From: an uncultured Bacilli bacterium
Lineage (GTDB): Bacteria > Bacillota_I > Bacilli_A > RFN20 > CAG-826
Direction of reading: 5' to 3'
DNA length: 35,318 nt
Assembly: GCA_934168325.1 (NCBI GenBank)
Contig: CAKPNG010000014.1
Coordinates: 1-35,318, forward strand
Positions 1-7,000 of the stretch are shown piece by piece; positions within the stretch are counted from its first letter, which is position 1, and each line of letters begins with the position of its first letter. A program made the position numbers and the translations under genes. The notes under the pieces are model-generated. The model did not search any database and had not been told where the DNA came from. It saw nothing but the letters and a program-made list of their open reading frames with translations.

Positions 1-57
1 TCTATTCAAAAAATTAGAAAAACTATACTTAATTGTTAAGCTAAAAAGAAAAAAATG

Positions 58-86
58 TTGACTTAGATTTCGTATAATTTTATACT
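58..86 (+). promoter_or_regulatory. Promoter of the rpmG-secE-nusG operon
   Basis: A -35 hexamer TTGACT (58-63) lies 17 bases from a -10 hexamer TATACT (81-86). The rpmG start follows at 119, leaving a leader of roughly 25 bases with an AGG-rich ribosome binding site. A TATAAT at 73-78 is nearer the consensus but only 9 bases from the -35, so the downstream hexamer is the better partner. Confidence 0.7.
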
Positions 87-100
87 CTTAAGAGAGTATA
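81..100. repeat. Perfect 8-bp inverted repeat over the -10 box
   Basis: TATACTCT (81-88) and AGAGTATA (93-100) are exact reverse complements separated by TAAG. The left arm is the -10 hexamer plus two bases, and the right arm spans the expected start of transcription. This looks like a protein operator more than an RNA hairpin, because the left arm would not be transcribed. No regulator for it is known from the sequence. Confidence 0.55.
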
Positions 101-118
101 GGAAAAAGGTTAATATTT

Positions 119-268
119 ATGAGAAAAAAAATTATTTTAATTTGCACTGAATGTCTAAGCCGCAACTATACAACATCTAAAAAAGTTGAATCTTCCACTG
201 AGAGACTTGAACTTAGAAAATTCTGTCCTCATTGTAATAAATATACGATTCACAAAGAAAGTAAATAG
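119..268 (+). CDS. rpmG: 50S ribosomal protein L33
   Basis: This 49-residue protein of the large ribosomal subunit matches the bacterial L33 family. It has the basic start MRKKIILICTEC, a central TSKK stretch and a C-terminal CPHCNKYTIHKESK. Two Cys pairs (C9/C12 and C36/C39) are of the zinc-binding type of L33; many Firmicutes also carry a Cys-free paralogue, which is not seen here. The reading frame is closed by TAG at 266-268 inside the binding site of secE, so translation of the two is probably coupled. The position directly before secE and nusG is the usual one in Firmicutes. It is the first gene of the operon driven by the promoter at 58-86. Confidence 0.95.
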   Translation: MRKKIILICTECLSRNYTTSKKVESSTERLELRKFCPHCNKYTIHKESK

Positions 269-277
269 GAGATATTT

Positions 278-481
278 ATGAAAGGTACACCAATTACTTA
301 TTTCAAAGGAGTTGTCCGCGAAGGAAAAAAGATTAGATGGCCAAAGAAAGAAGTATTTCTTCCTTCAATTGCTGTTGTAATTTGCATCGCTATTTTTGCT
401 GGCATCTTTATAGTTTTAGAAGATTTAGCTGGAGGCAGTTTAATTGAACAATTAAGAAATGCCTTTTCATCATTAAGATAG
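278..481 (+). CDS. secE: Preprotein translocase subunit SecE
   Basis: This 67-residue protein is the short, single-span form of SecE, the clamp subunit that stabilises SecY in the SecYEG protein-export channel of the cytoplasmic membrane. The amphipathic N-terminal part (FKGVVREGKKIRWPKKEV, about residues 9-26) is the conserved cytoplasmic helix, with the E..K..WP pattern typical of SecE. One hydrophobic membrane segment follows (about residues 28-47), with a short tail. The start has a GGAG site at 268-271. The stop is followed within 11 bases by nusG, whose ribosome binding site overlaps the end of secE, as in most Firmicutes operons. Confidence 0.93.
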   Translation: MKGTPITYFKGVVREGKKIRWPKKEVFLPSIAVVICIAIFAGIFIVLEDLAGGSLIEQLRNAFSSLR

Positions 482-492
482 GAGAATTAAGA

Positions 493-1077
493 ATGAATGA
501 ATTAGCAGAAAAACAATGGTATATTGCCACAACTTATAGTGGTCACGAACAAAAAGTAGCTGATAACATTAAAAAACGTGTCGAATCAATGAATTTATCC
601 GACTATGTTTTTAGAATCGTTGTTGCTGAAGAAGAAATACCTGTCTTAAATAAAGATGGTTCCCAAGCTTATGTTGAAAAAAACGGTGTTAAAATGCCAA
701 AAGTTAAGATAAAGAATCTTTATCCAGGATATGTTTTCGTTGAAATGATTATGACTGATGATAGTTGGTACATGGTCAGAAATACTCCAGGAGTTACTGG
801 TATTGCTGGTAGTAGTGGTGGTGGTCAAAAGCCAACTCCAGTTTCACCAAAAGAAATCGAAACAGTTCTTAAGAGAATGGGTATGGTTGACAATTCAATG
901 TATGAAAATTACCATGTCGGTGATAATATTAAAATTATTCATGGTACATTCGCAAATGTTGAAGGTAAAATTGTTTCTATTGACAAAGAAGCAGGTACAG
1001 TTAAAGTTGATACAGTTTTCTTTGGTAGACACACACCAGTTGATGTTGAATTTAGTGAAATTATTAGACTTTCATAA
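493..1077 (+). CDS. nusG: Transcription termination/antitermination factor NusG
   Basis: NusG (194 residues) binds RNA polymerase and modulates elongation, pausing and termination. The N-terminal NGN domain begins KQWYIATTYSGHEQKV and includes the conserved PGYVFVEM and WYMVRNTPGVTG segments. The C-terminal KOW domain occupies about residues 140-192 (GDNIKIIHGTFANVEGKI). It is some 17 residues longer than my recollection of B. subtilis NusG, with the extra length in the region around residues 48-65 of the NGN domain, a site where other bacteria also vary. A GGAGA site precedes the ATG. The gene closes the rpmG operon: a hairpin with a T run follows at 1108-1133. Confidence 0.96.
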   Translation: MNELAEKQWYIATTYSGHEQKVADNIKKRVESMNLSDYVFRIVVAEEEIPVLNKDGSQAYVEKNGVKMPKVKIKNLYPGYVFVEMIMTDDSWYMVRNTPGVTGIAGSSGGGQKPTPVSPKEIETVLKRMGMVDNSMYENYHVGDNIKIIHGTFANVEGKIVSIDKEAGTVKVDTVFFGRHTPVDVEFSEIIRLS

Positions 1078-1107
1078 TATTTAAAACTTAGTAAAATATT
1101 TAATAAA

Positions 1108-1133
1108 AGCTCTTGCTATGGCAGGAGTTTTTT
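1108..1133 (+). terminator. Rho-independent terminator after nusG
   Basis: CTCTTGC (1110-1116) pairs with GCAGGAG (1121-1127) with one G-U pair, closing the tetraloop TATG. Six T follow (1128-1133), and A's before the stem can extend it. The -35 element of the next promoter lies inside this hairpin. Confidence 0.85.
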
Positions 1134-1141
1134 GATATAAT
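1113..1141 (+). promoter_or_regulatory. Promoter of rplK-rplA, embedded in the nusG terminator
   Basis: TTGCTA (1113-1118) is followed after exactly 17 bases by TATAAT (1136-1141). The -35 hexamer covers the left arm and loop of the nusG terminator, and the spacer contains its right arm and T run. The transcript would start near 1148, leaving a leader of about 70 bases before rplK. Confidence 0.7.
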
Positions 1142-1144
1142 CAC

Positions 1145-1197
1145 GAGTGCGTATGTCGCATTGCGTAGGAGAAGAGCGATACTTCGTACTACAAACT
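1145..1197 (+). promoter_or_regulatory. Structured 5' leader of rplK-rplA, possible L1 autoregulation site
   Basis: The leader is much richer in G and C than neighbouring spacers. GTGCG and CGCAT can pair around a five-base loop, and CGAGT near 1144 can pair with ACTTCG near 1185 with one bulge. In many bacteria ribosomal protein L1 represses the rplK-rplA mRNA through a leader site resembling its 23S rRNA site. Assignment as that site is inference; I did not establish the L1 recognition motif. Confidence 0.35.
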
Positions 1198-1217
1198 TAT
1201 TGAAAGGAGAAAAGACA

Positions 1218-1631
1218 ATGGGTAAAAAAATCGCAAAAGTTGTTAAGATGGAATTACCTGGCGGTGAAGCTAAACCAGGACCAAAACTTGCAAGTGCCGG
1301 CGTTGTTATGCCTAAATTCTGTACAGATTTTAACGCAAAAACAGCTGATCGTAGAGGACAAATCGTCCCAGTTATTATTACAGCTTTCGAAGATAAAACT
1401 TTCGAATTTGTAATTAAAACATCTCCAGTTACAGGCTTATTATTAAAGGCAGCTGGAATTAGTAAAGGTAGTGCAAATAGTAAAACAACCACAGTTGGAA
1501 AAGTTACTAAAGCACAAATTAAAGAAATTGCTGAGTATAAAATGCCAGATTTAAATGCTAATGATATCGAAGCAGCTATCAAAATTATTGAAGGTAGTGC
1601 TAGAAATATGGGCATTAAAGTTGTTGATTAA
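1218..1631 (+). CDS. rplK: 50S ribosomal protein L11
   Basis: L11 (137 residues) forms the GTPase-associated centre with 23S rRNA. The N-terminal domain has ELPGGEAKPGPKLASAGVVM (residues 12-31), and the C-terminal rRNA-binding domain has VGKVTKAQIKEIAEYKMPDL and IIEGSARNMGI. The frame is open upstream, but this ATG has a proper AAAGGAG site and the family N-terminus, and the upstream part contains the promoter, so it is the true start. Compared with my recollection of B. subtilis L11, the proline-rich loop normally reading PAPPVGPALGQAGVN is four residues shorter (PGPKLASAGVV). I recall the same shortening in mycoplasmas. rplA follows after 13 bases. Confidence 0.95.
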   Translation: MGKKIAKVVKMELPGGEAKPGPKLASAGVVMPKFCTDFNAKTADRRGQIVPVIITAFEDKTFEFVIKTSPVTGLLLKAAGISKGSANSKTTTVGKVTKAQIKEIAEYKMPDLNANDIEAAIKIIEGSARNMGIKVVD

Positions 1632-1644
1632 TTGGAGGTAAGGT

Positions 1645-2322
1645 ATGAAACACGGAAAGAAATACGAAGCTGCCTTAAAATTAATCGATAAAACTAAGGC
1701 ATATACAATTGAAGAAGCTTGTGAATTAATTAAAAGCACAAGTACAACAAAGTTTGATTCAAGCGTTGGTATTGCATTTAAATTAAATATCAATACTAAA
1801 AAAGCTGATCAACAAATTAGAGGAACAGTTGTTCTTCCTAATGGAACTGGTAAAAGTGTTAGAGTATTAGCTTTAACAAATAAAGCAGAAGATGCAAAAG
1901 CTGCTGGTGCAGACTTTGCTGGTGGTAAAGAATTACTCGAAAAAATCATTACAGAAAAATGGTTTGATTTCGATGTAATCTGTGCAACACCTGATATGAT
2001 GGGTGAAATTGGTAAAGCAGGTAGAATTTTAGGACCTAAAGGCTTAATGCCAAACCCAAAAACTGGTACTGTCGGTATGGATATTAAAAAGATGGTTACA
2101 GAATTAAAAGCTGGTAAAGTTGAATATCGTGCTGATAGAGATGGTAATGTTAACTTAGCTGTTGGTAAAGTTTCATTCGATACTGATAAATTAACAGAAA
2201 ACGTTAAAACTATCGTTGCTCAAATCTTAAAAGTTAGACCAAGCGTTGTTAAAGGAACTTATGTCTTATCATGCTTCTTATGTACAACAATGGGTCCATC
2301 TATTAAATTAAATATTTTATAA
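1645..2322 (+). CDS. rplA: 50S ribosomal protein L1
   Basis: L1 (225 residues) builds the mobile L1 stalk that handles deacylated tRNA leaving the E site, and in many bacteria represses its own operon. The sequence starts KHGKKYEAALKLIDKTKAYT and contains the signature LGPKGLMPNPKTGTV (about residues 131-145), followed by the second half of domain I ending in KGTYVLSCFLCTTMGPSIKL. Length and motif order are normal for the family. GGAGG precedes the ATG. It is co-transcribed with rplK; the following 120 bases hold the L10 leader and no clear separate promoter. Confidence 0.96.
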   Translation: MKHGKKYEAALKLIDKTKAYTIEEACELIKSTSTTKFDSSVGIAFKLNINTKKADQQIRGTVVLPNGTGKSVRVLALTNKAEDAKAAGADFAGGKELLEKIITEKWFDFDVICATPDMMGEIGKAGRILGPKGLMPNPKTGTVGMDIKKMVTELKAGKVEYRADRDGNVNLAVGKVSFDTDKLTENVKTIVAQILKVRPSVVKGTYVLSCFLCTTMGPSIKLNIL

Positions 2323-2336
2323 AAATTTGTTTATTT

Positions 2337-2409
2337 GGCTTATATACCTAAGACCGTAACGGCGAAAGCTTAATTATGTTACCGAGGTAATCCTCAACGT
2401 ATATTAGCC
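2337..2409 (+). ncRNA. Ribosomal protein L10 leader
   Basis: The sequence between rplA and rplJ has the features of the Firmicutes L10 leader. Closing arms GGCTTATATAC (2337-2347) and GTATATTAGCC (2399-2409) pair with one mismatch. The conserved-looking internal segments CTAAGAC, GCGAAAGCTTAA and CCGAGGTAA lie between them. In this class the L10(L12)4 complex binds the leader and limits synthesis of L10 and L7/L12. The position, about 30 bases before the rplJ start, agrees. Confidence 0.85.
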
Positions 2410-2442
2410 TCATAATATATGTAAGAAGAAGGAGGTAAAACT

Positions 2443-2928
2443 ATGAATCAAGACGTCTTAAATTCTAAGAAAGAAGTTGTCAGTCAAATTGATACTTTGG
2501 TTAAAGAAAGTGGCGCATTAGTAGTTTGCGAATATCGTGGACTTAACGTTGCTAAAATTAGCGAACTTCGTAGAGCTTTAAGAGAAAAAGGTGCTCACAT
2601 GACAGTCTATAAGAACTCTTTAGTTTCTAGAGCTCTTAAAGAAAATCATGAAAACATCGATGATATCTTAACAGGCCCAAATGCATTTGTATTCGCTAAA
2701 GATGCAACTGATGGAAGCTTAAAAATCTTAACTAAATTCGCCAAAAAGAATGATGCACTTCAAATCAAAGGCGGAGTAATTGATGGAAAATATAGTGATA
2801 AAGATTATGTTATCAAAATCGCAAACTTACCATCAAAAGAAGGACTTGTATCTATGTTATTAAGCGTATTACAAGCACCTATGCGCAATTTGGCTTATTC
2901 ACTTAGCCAAGTTAGTGAAAAGAAATAA
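2443..2928 (+). CDS. rplJ: 50S ribosomal protein L10
   Basis: L10 (161 residues) anchors the L7/L12 dimers to the base of the ribosomal stalk. The N-terminal rRNA/L11-binding domain contains ALVVCEYRGLNVAKISELRR and MTVYKNSLVSRAL. The C-terminal part (MLLSVLQAPMRNLAYSLSQV, about residues 138-157) is the long helix that carries the L7/L12 dimers. A strong GGAGG site precedes the ATG. rplL starts 26 bases downstream. Expression is expected to be controlled by the L10 leader at 2337-2409, with L10 itself as the repressor. Confidence 0.96.
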   Translation: MNQDVLNSKKEVVSQIDTLVKESGALVVCEYRGLNVAKISELRRALREKGAHMTVYKNSLVSRALKENHENIDDILTGPNAFVFAKDATDGSLKILTKFAKKNDALQIKGGVIDGKYSDKDYVIKIANLPSKEGLVSMLLSVLQAPMRNLAYSLSQVSEKK

Positions 2929-2954
2929 TTTGTCAATTAGGAGGAAATATTATT

Positions 2955-3326
2955 ATGGCAAAATTAACAAACGAAGAAATTATTGCTGCTGTTAAAGAAA
3001 TGACAGTAGTTGAATTAAACGACTTAGTCAAAGCTATCGAAGAAGAATTTGGTGTTACTGCAGCAGCTCCTGTAGCTAGTGCAGCTCCAGCTGAAGAAGA
3101 AGAAAAGAAAGGACCAGCAGAAGTATCCTTAATCTTAAAAGCATGTGGTGCTAACAAAGTTGCTTGTATTAAAGCAGTTCAAGCTATCACCGGTAAAGGC
3201 TTAATGGATGCTAAGAAAATGGTTGATTCCGCTCCTGTCGCAGTTAAAGAAAACATTTCTCCAGTCGAAGCAGAAGAACACAAGAAAGCTCTTGTTGCAG
3301 CTGGTGCTGAAGTAGAAATTAAATAG
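2955..3326 (+). CDS. rplL: 50S ribosomal protein L7/L12
   Basis: This 123-residue acidic stalk protein recruits and activates the translational GTPases. The N-terminal dimerisation and L10-binding domain (about residues 1-32) is followed by an Ala/Pro/Glu hinge (PVASAAPAEEEEKK). The globular C-terminal factor-binding domain has the conserved KIACIKAVQAITG-type helix (here NKVACIKAVQAITGKGLMDAK) and a KKALVAAGAEVEIK-type end (here HKKALVAAGAEVEIK). It has its own GGAGG site. A strong terminator follows immediately at 3345-3381, so much of the transcription probably stops here, as expected for a stalk protein needed in several copies per ribosome. Confidence 0.96.
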   Translation: MAKLTNEEIIAAVKEMTVVELNDLVKAIEEEFGVTAAAPVASAAPAEEEEKKGPAEVSLILKACGANKVACIKAVQAITGKGLMDAKKMVDSAPVAVKENISPVEAEEHKKALVAAGAEVEIK

Positions 3327-3344
3327 TTTTTCTTAAATTTTTAG

Positions 3345-3381
3345 CCTGCTTCTAATTGAAAAATATTAGGGGCAGGTTTTT
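3345..3381 (+). terminator. Rho-independent terminator after rplL
   Basis: CCTGCTTCTAAT (3345-3356) pairs with ATTAGGGGCAGG (3365-3376) over 12 pairs including two G-U pairs, and TTTTT follows (3377-3381). It separates rplL from the methyltransferase-rpoB-rpoC part. Partial read-through or a new start downstream is needed to express rpoB. Confidence 0.85.
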
Positions 3382-3388
3382 GCCTATT

Positions 3389-3394
3389 TATACA
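3389..3394 (+). promoter_or_regulatory. Possible -10 element immediately upstream of the methyltransferase gene
   Basis: TATACA (3389-3394) ends seven bases before the ATG at 3402. No convincing -35 hexamer is seen at 16-18 bases. It would give a nearly leaderless mRNA, consistent with the absence of a Shine-Dalgarno sequence. Confidence 0.3.
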
Positions 3395-3401
3395 AGATAA
3401 A

Positions 3402-3998
3402 ATGAGTCAATATTTTTCAAATGATAATAGTGTTAAAAACAAAAATTTAGTTGTAAATTTTAAGTTTTTTGATAAAGAAATATCACTTGAAAGTAATTAT
3501 GGCGTATTTTCTAAAGATAGGTTAGATCAAGGTAGTAACATATTTATTAAATATTTATTAACCTTGAATGTTGATGGAAAAGTTCTCGATTATGGTGCAG
3601 GAATTGGGGTTATCGGAATTACACTTAATTTATTTTTCCCAAAGTTAGATGTAACTTATTGCGATGTTAATTTTAGATGTTTAGATCTAAATAAACAAAA
3701 TTTAAAAAAGTATAAATTAAAAGGTAATGTAATTTCTGATAATGAATTAGATTCAATTAATGATAATAACTTTGACTTTATTTTCTTAAATTCACCAATT
3801 CGTAGTGGAAAAGAGAATATATATAATATGTATAGAAAAGTTCAAAGATTATTAAAACTTGATGGAGAATTTTACATTGTTATCCGTAAAGACAAAGGAA
3901 TGCTTTCACATAAAGCCTTTCTTGAAACTATTTTTAAAGAAGTAACCATCGTTTATAAAGAAAAAGGTTATTTTATATTAAAAATGGTAAATAAATAA
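3402..3998 (+). CDS. RsmC/YbxB-family SAM-dependent methyltransferase
   Basis: This 198-residue class I methyltransferase corresponds to B. subtilis YbxB, which sits at the same place between rplL and rpoB. The family includes RsmC, which makes m2G in 16S rRNA. The N-terminus has the family pattern of YFSNDNSVKNKN and YGVFSKDRLDQGS. The SAM-binding motif I is VLDYGAGIGVIG (about residues 60-71), with DVN as motif II. The catalytic motif IV is normally NPPI or NPPF; here it is NSPIRSGK (residues 130-137), with Ser131 replacing the first Pro. The C-terminus ends in a YKEKGYFILK strand typical of the family. No Shine-Dalgarno site is seen. rpoB starts 12 bases after the stop, so the two are co-transcribed. 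rRNA is the likely substrate by family, not proven here. Confidence 0.85.
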   Translation: MSQYFSNDNSVKNKNLVVNFKFFDKEISLESNYGVFSKDRLDQGSNIFIKYLLTLNVDGKVLDYGAGIGVIGITLNLFFPKLDVTYCDVNFRCLDLNKQNLKKYKLKGNVISDNELDSINDNNFDFIFLNSPIRSGKENIYNMYRKVQRLLKLDGEFYIVIRKDKGMLSHKAFLETIFKEVTIVYKEKGYFILKMVNK

Positions 3999-4009
3999 GG
4001 AGCCAAAAT

Positions 4010-7000
4010 ATGCAATCTTATAAAGATTATCCAAAATTAAATAATGACCGTATTAATTTTAGCAAAATTAGTGGTAAATTACCTTTACCTTATTTAGTTG
4101 AAATTCAAACCGAGTCATATAGAAGTTTCCTTGAACATGGTATCAATGAAGCTTTAAAGGATGTTTTTCCAATTGAAAATTATAACAAAACATTATCTAT
4201 TGAATATAATGATGGTGGTTATAGACTTGAAACTCCAAAACATACACCTTTAGAATGCAAAGAAAAAGATTTAACTTATTCAAGTTCTTTAAAGGTTAAA
4301 CTTTACTTAAATGATAAAATTACTGGCGAATTAAAAGAAAGTGAAGTTTTCATGGGTGAAATTCCACTTATGACAGAAAGCGGCACTTTTATTATCAATG
4401 GTGCTGAACGTGTTATTGTTAGCCAAATCGTTAGAAGTCCTGGTGCTTATTTAGCAAAGACTTTTGATACTAAACTTGGTAAATATATTTATAATGCCGA
4501 TTTAATTCCAACTCGTGGTACATGGCTCGAATTCGAAAGTGATATTAAAAACTTTTTATGGGTTAGAATTGATAGACAAAGAAAAATGCCAGCTACAATC
4601 TTATTAAAAGCTTTAGGCTTTGAAAAAGATGAAGATATTTTAAATTTATTTGGTGATAGAGATTCACTTAAACAAACTTTAGAAAAAGATAGTGATACTA
4701 AATCATCATTAAAAGCTTTGAAAGAAATTTTCAAAAAATTAAAACCAGGCGAACCTATTACTGATGAAGGTGTTCATACATTCTTGATTCAAAAATTCTT
4801 TGATGATAAACGTTATGATTTAGGTATTGCTGGTAGATTTAAATATAGACAAAAATTAGGTATTTATAACCGTTTAATAGATAGAACTTTAGCTGAAGAT
4901 TTAATTAGTGCTGAAGGCGAAATTAGATTTAGAAAAAATAGCGTTTTAACTAAAGATATCGTTGATGCTTTAGCAGATGAAGAGTTCTTTGAAAAAGGTG
5001 CTCACGCTCACGCTTTAACTATCAATGAAAAATTAGATCAACATAACATTGTTAATGTTGTTAAAGTATATGCTAATGATAAAAAAGATATTATTTCTAA
5101 TATCATTGGTACAGATTTAAGTTTAACTGAATCTAGAGTTACAATTCCTGATATTGTTGCTATTTTCAGTTATTTCATGAATTTAATGGATGGATTTGGA
5201 TCAACTGATGATATTGACCACTTATCAAATAGACGTATTAGATGTGTTGGTGAATTAATTCAAACTCAATTTAGAATTGGCTTAACAAAAATGGCTAAAA
5301 ACGTCACTCAAAAAATGTCAATTACAATTGGTGAAAATAAAGATTTAACACCACAAAGTTTAGTAAATGTCCGTCCTTTAGGAAGTTCAATTAGAGAATT
5401 CTTTGCAACTTCTCAACTTTCTCAATTCATGGATCAAATTAACCCATTAGCAGAACTTGCTAATAAAAGAAGAATCAGTGCTTTAGGTCCTGGTGGTTTA
5501 GCTCGTGATAGAGCTTCAATGGAAGTCCGTGATGTTCACTTTACTCATTATGGCCGTATTTGCCCTATTGAAACGCCTGAAGGTCAAAACATTGGTTTAA
5601 TTAATAACTTAGCAACTTATGCTAAGATTGATAAATATGGATTTATTCAAACTCCATATAGAAAATATGATAAAGAAACAGGCAAAATCCTAGAAGATGC
5701 TGTTTATTTATCCGCAAACGATGAAAATGATCACGTAATTGCTCAAGCTACTAGTGATATTAAAGGTGATAGTTTTGAGGCTGAAAAAGTTGTTGCTAGA
5801 TTTAATGGTAAAAATGTTTTAGCTGATAAAGAACAAGTCGATTATGTCGATGAATCTCCAATTCAAATTGTTAGTGTTGCTGCTGCTTGTATTCCATTCC
5901 TTGAACATGATGATAATACTCGTGCTCTTATGGGTGCTAACATGCAAAGACAAGCTTTACCATTACTTAGACCACATGCTCCATATGTTGGAACTGGTTT
6001 AGAACATAAAATTGCTACAGATTGTGGTTTAGCAGTTGTTGCAATTAATGATGGTATCGTTACTTATAGTGATAGTAGAACTATTAAAGTAATGGAAGAA
6101 AATGGTGAAAGAACTTATCAATTACAAAAATTCAAAAGAAGTAACCAAGGTACTTGTATAAATCAAATTTCAATTGTTCATAAAGGTGATAAAGTCACAA
6201 AAGGACAAATTATTGCTGATGGACCAAGTATGGATAATGGCGATTTAGCTTTAGGACAAAATGTCACTATCGCATTTATGACTTGGGAAGGATATAACTA
6301 TGAAGACGCTGTCATTATGAGCGAAAGACTTGTAAAAGATGATGTCTATACAACTATCCATATTGAAAGTTATGAAGTCGAATGCCGTGATACTAAAAAC
6401 GGTGAAGAAACTATTACTCCTGATGTACCAAATATTCCAACTGAAGCTAAAGCTCATTTAGATAATGATGGTATTGTTATAATTGGTACTGAAGTTAAAG
6501 AAGGAGATATTTTAGTTGGTAAAGTTACTCCAAAAGGTACAAGTGAACCAACTCCTGAAACTAAATTATTAGATGCTATTTTCGGTGATAAATCAAAAGA
6601 TGGTAAAGATAGTTCATTAAGAGTTCCTCATGGTGGAGCTGGAACTGTTTTAGATGTTAAGATTTTCACAAGAGAAAATGGCGATGAATTAAATCCTGGT
6701 GTTAAAAAGAAAGTCAGAGTCTACATCGTTCAAAAACGTAAAATTAGCGAAGGTGATAAGATGTCTGGACGTCATGGTAATAAAGGTGTTATTTCACGTA
6801 TTTTACCTGTTGAAGATATGCCATATTTACCAGATGGTACACCAGTTGATATTATGCTTAACCCACAAGGTGTTCCTAGCCGTATGAATATCGGTCAAGT
6901 CCTTGAAGTCCATTTAGGTATGGCTTTAAAGAATCTTGGCGGTGTTAAGATTGCAACTCCAGTTTTTGATGGAATTTCTAATGAAGAAATTGCAAACATC

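Noticed and set aside
73..78. TATAAT upstream of rpmG as the main -10
   Set aside because: It is only 9 bases from the TTGACT -35; TATACT at 81-86 has the standard 17-base spacing.
1113..1217. Longer N-terminus for L11 in the open frame upstream
   Set aside because: The region contains the terminator, promoter and leader, and the extension matches nothing in L11.
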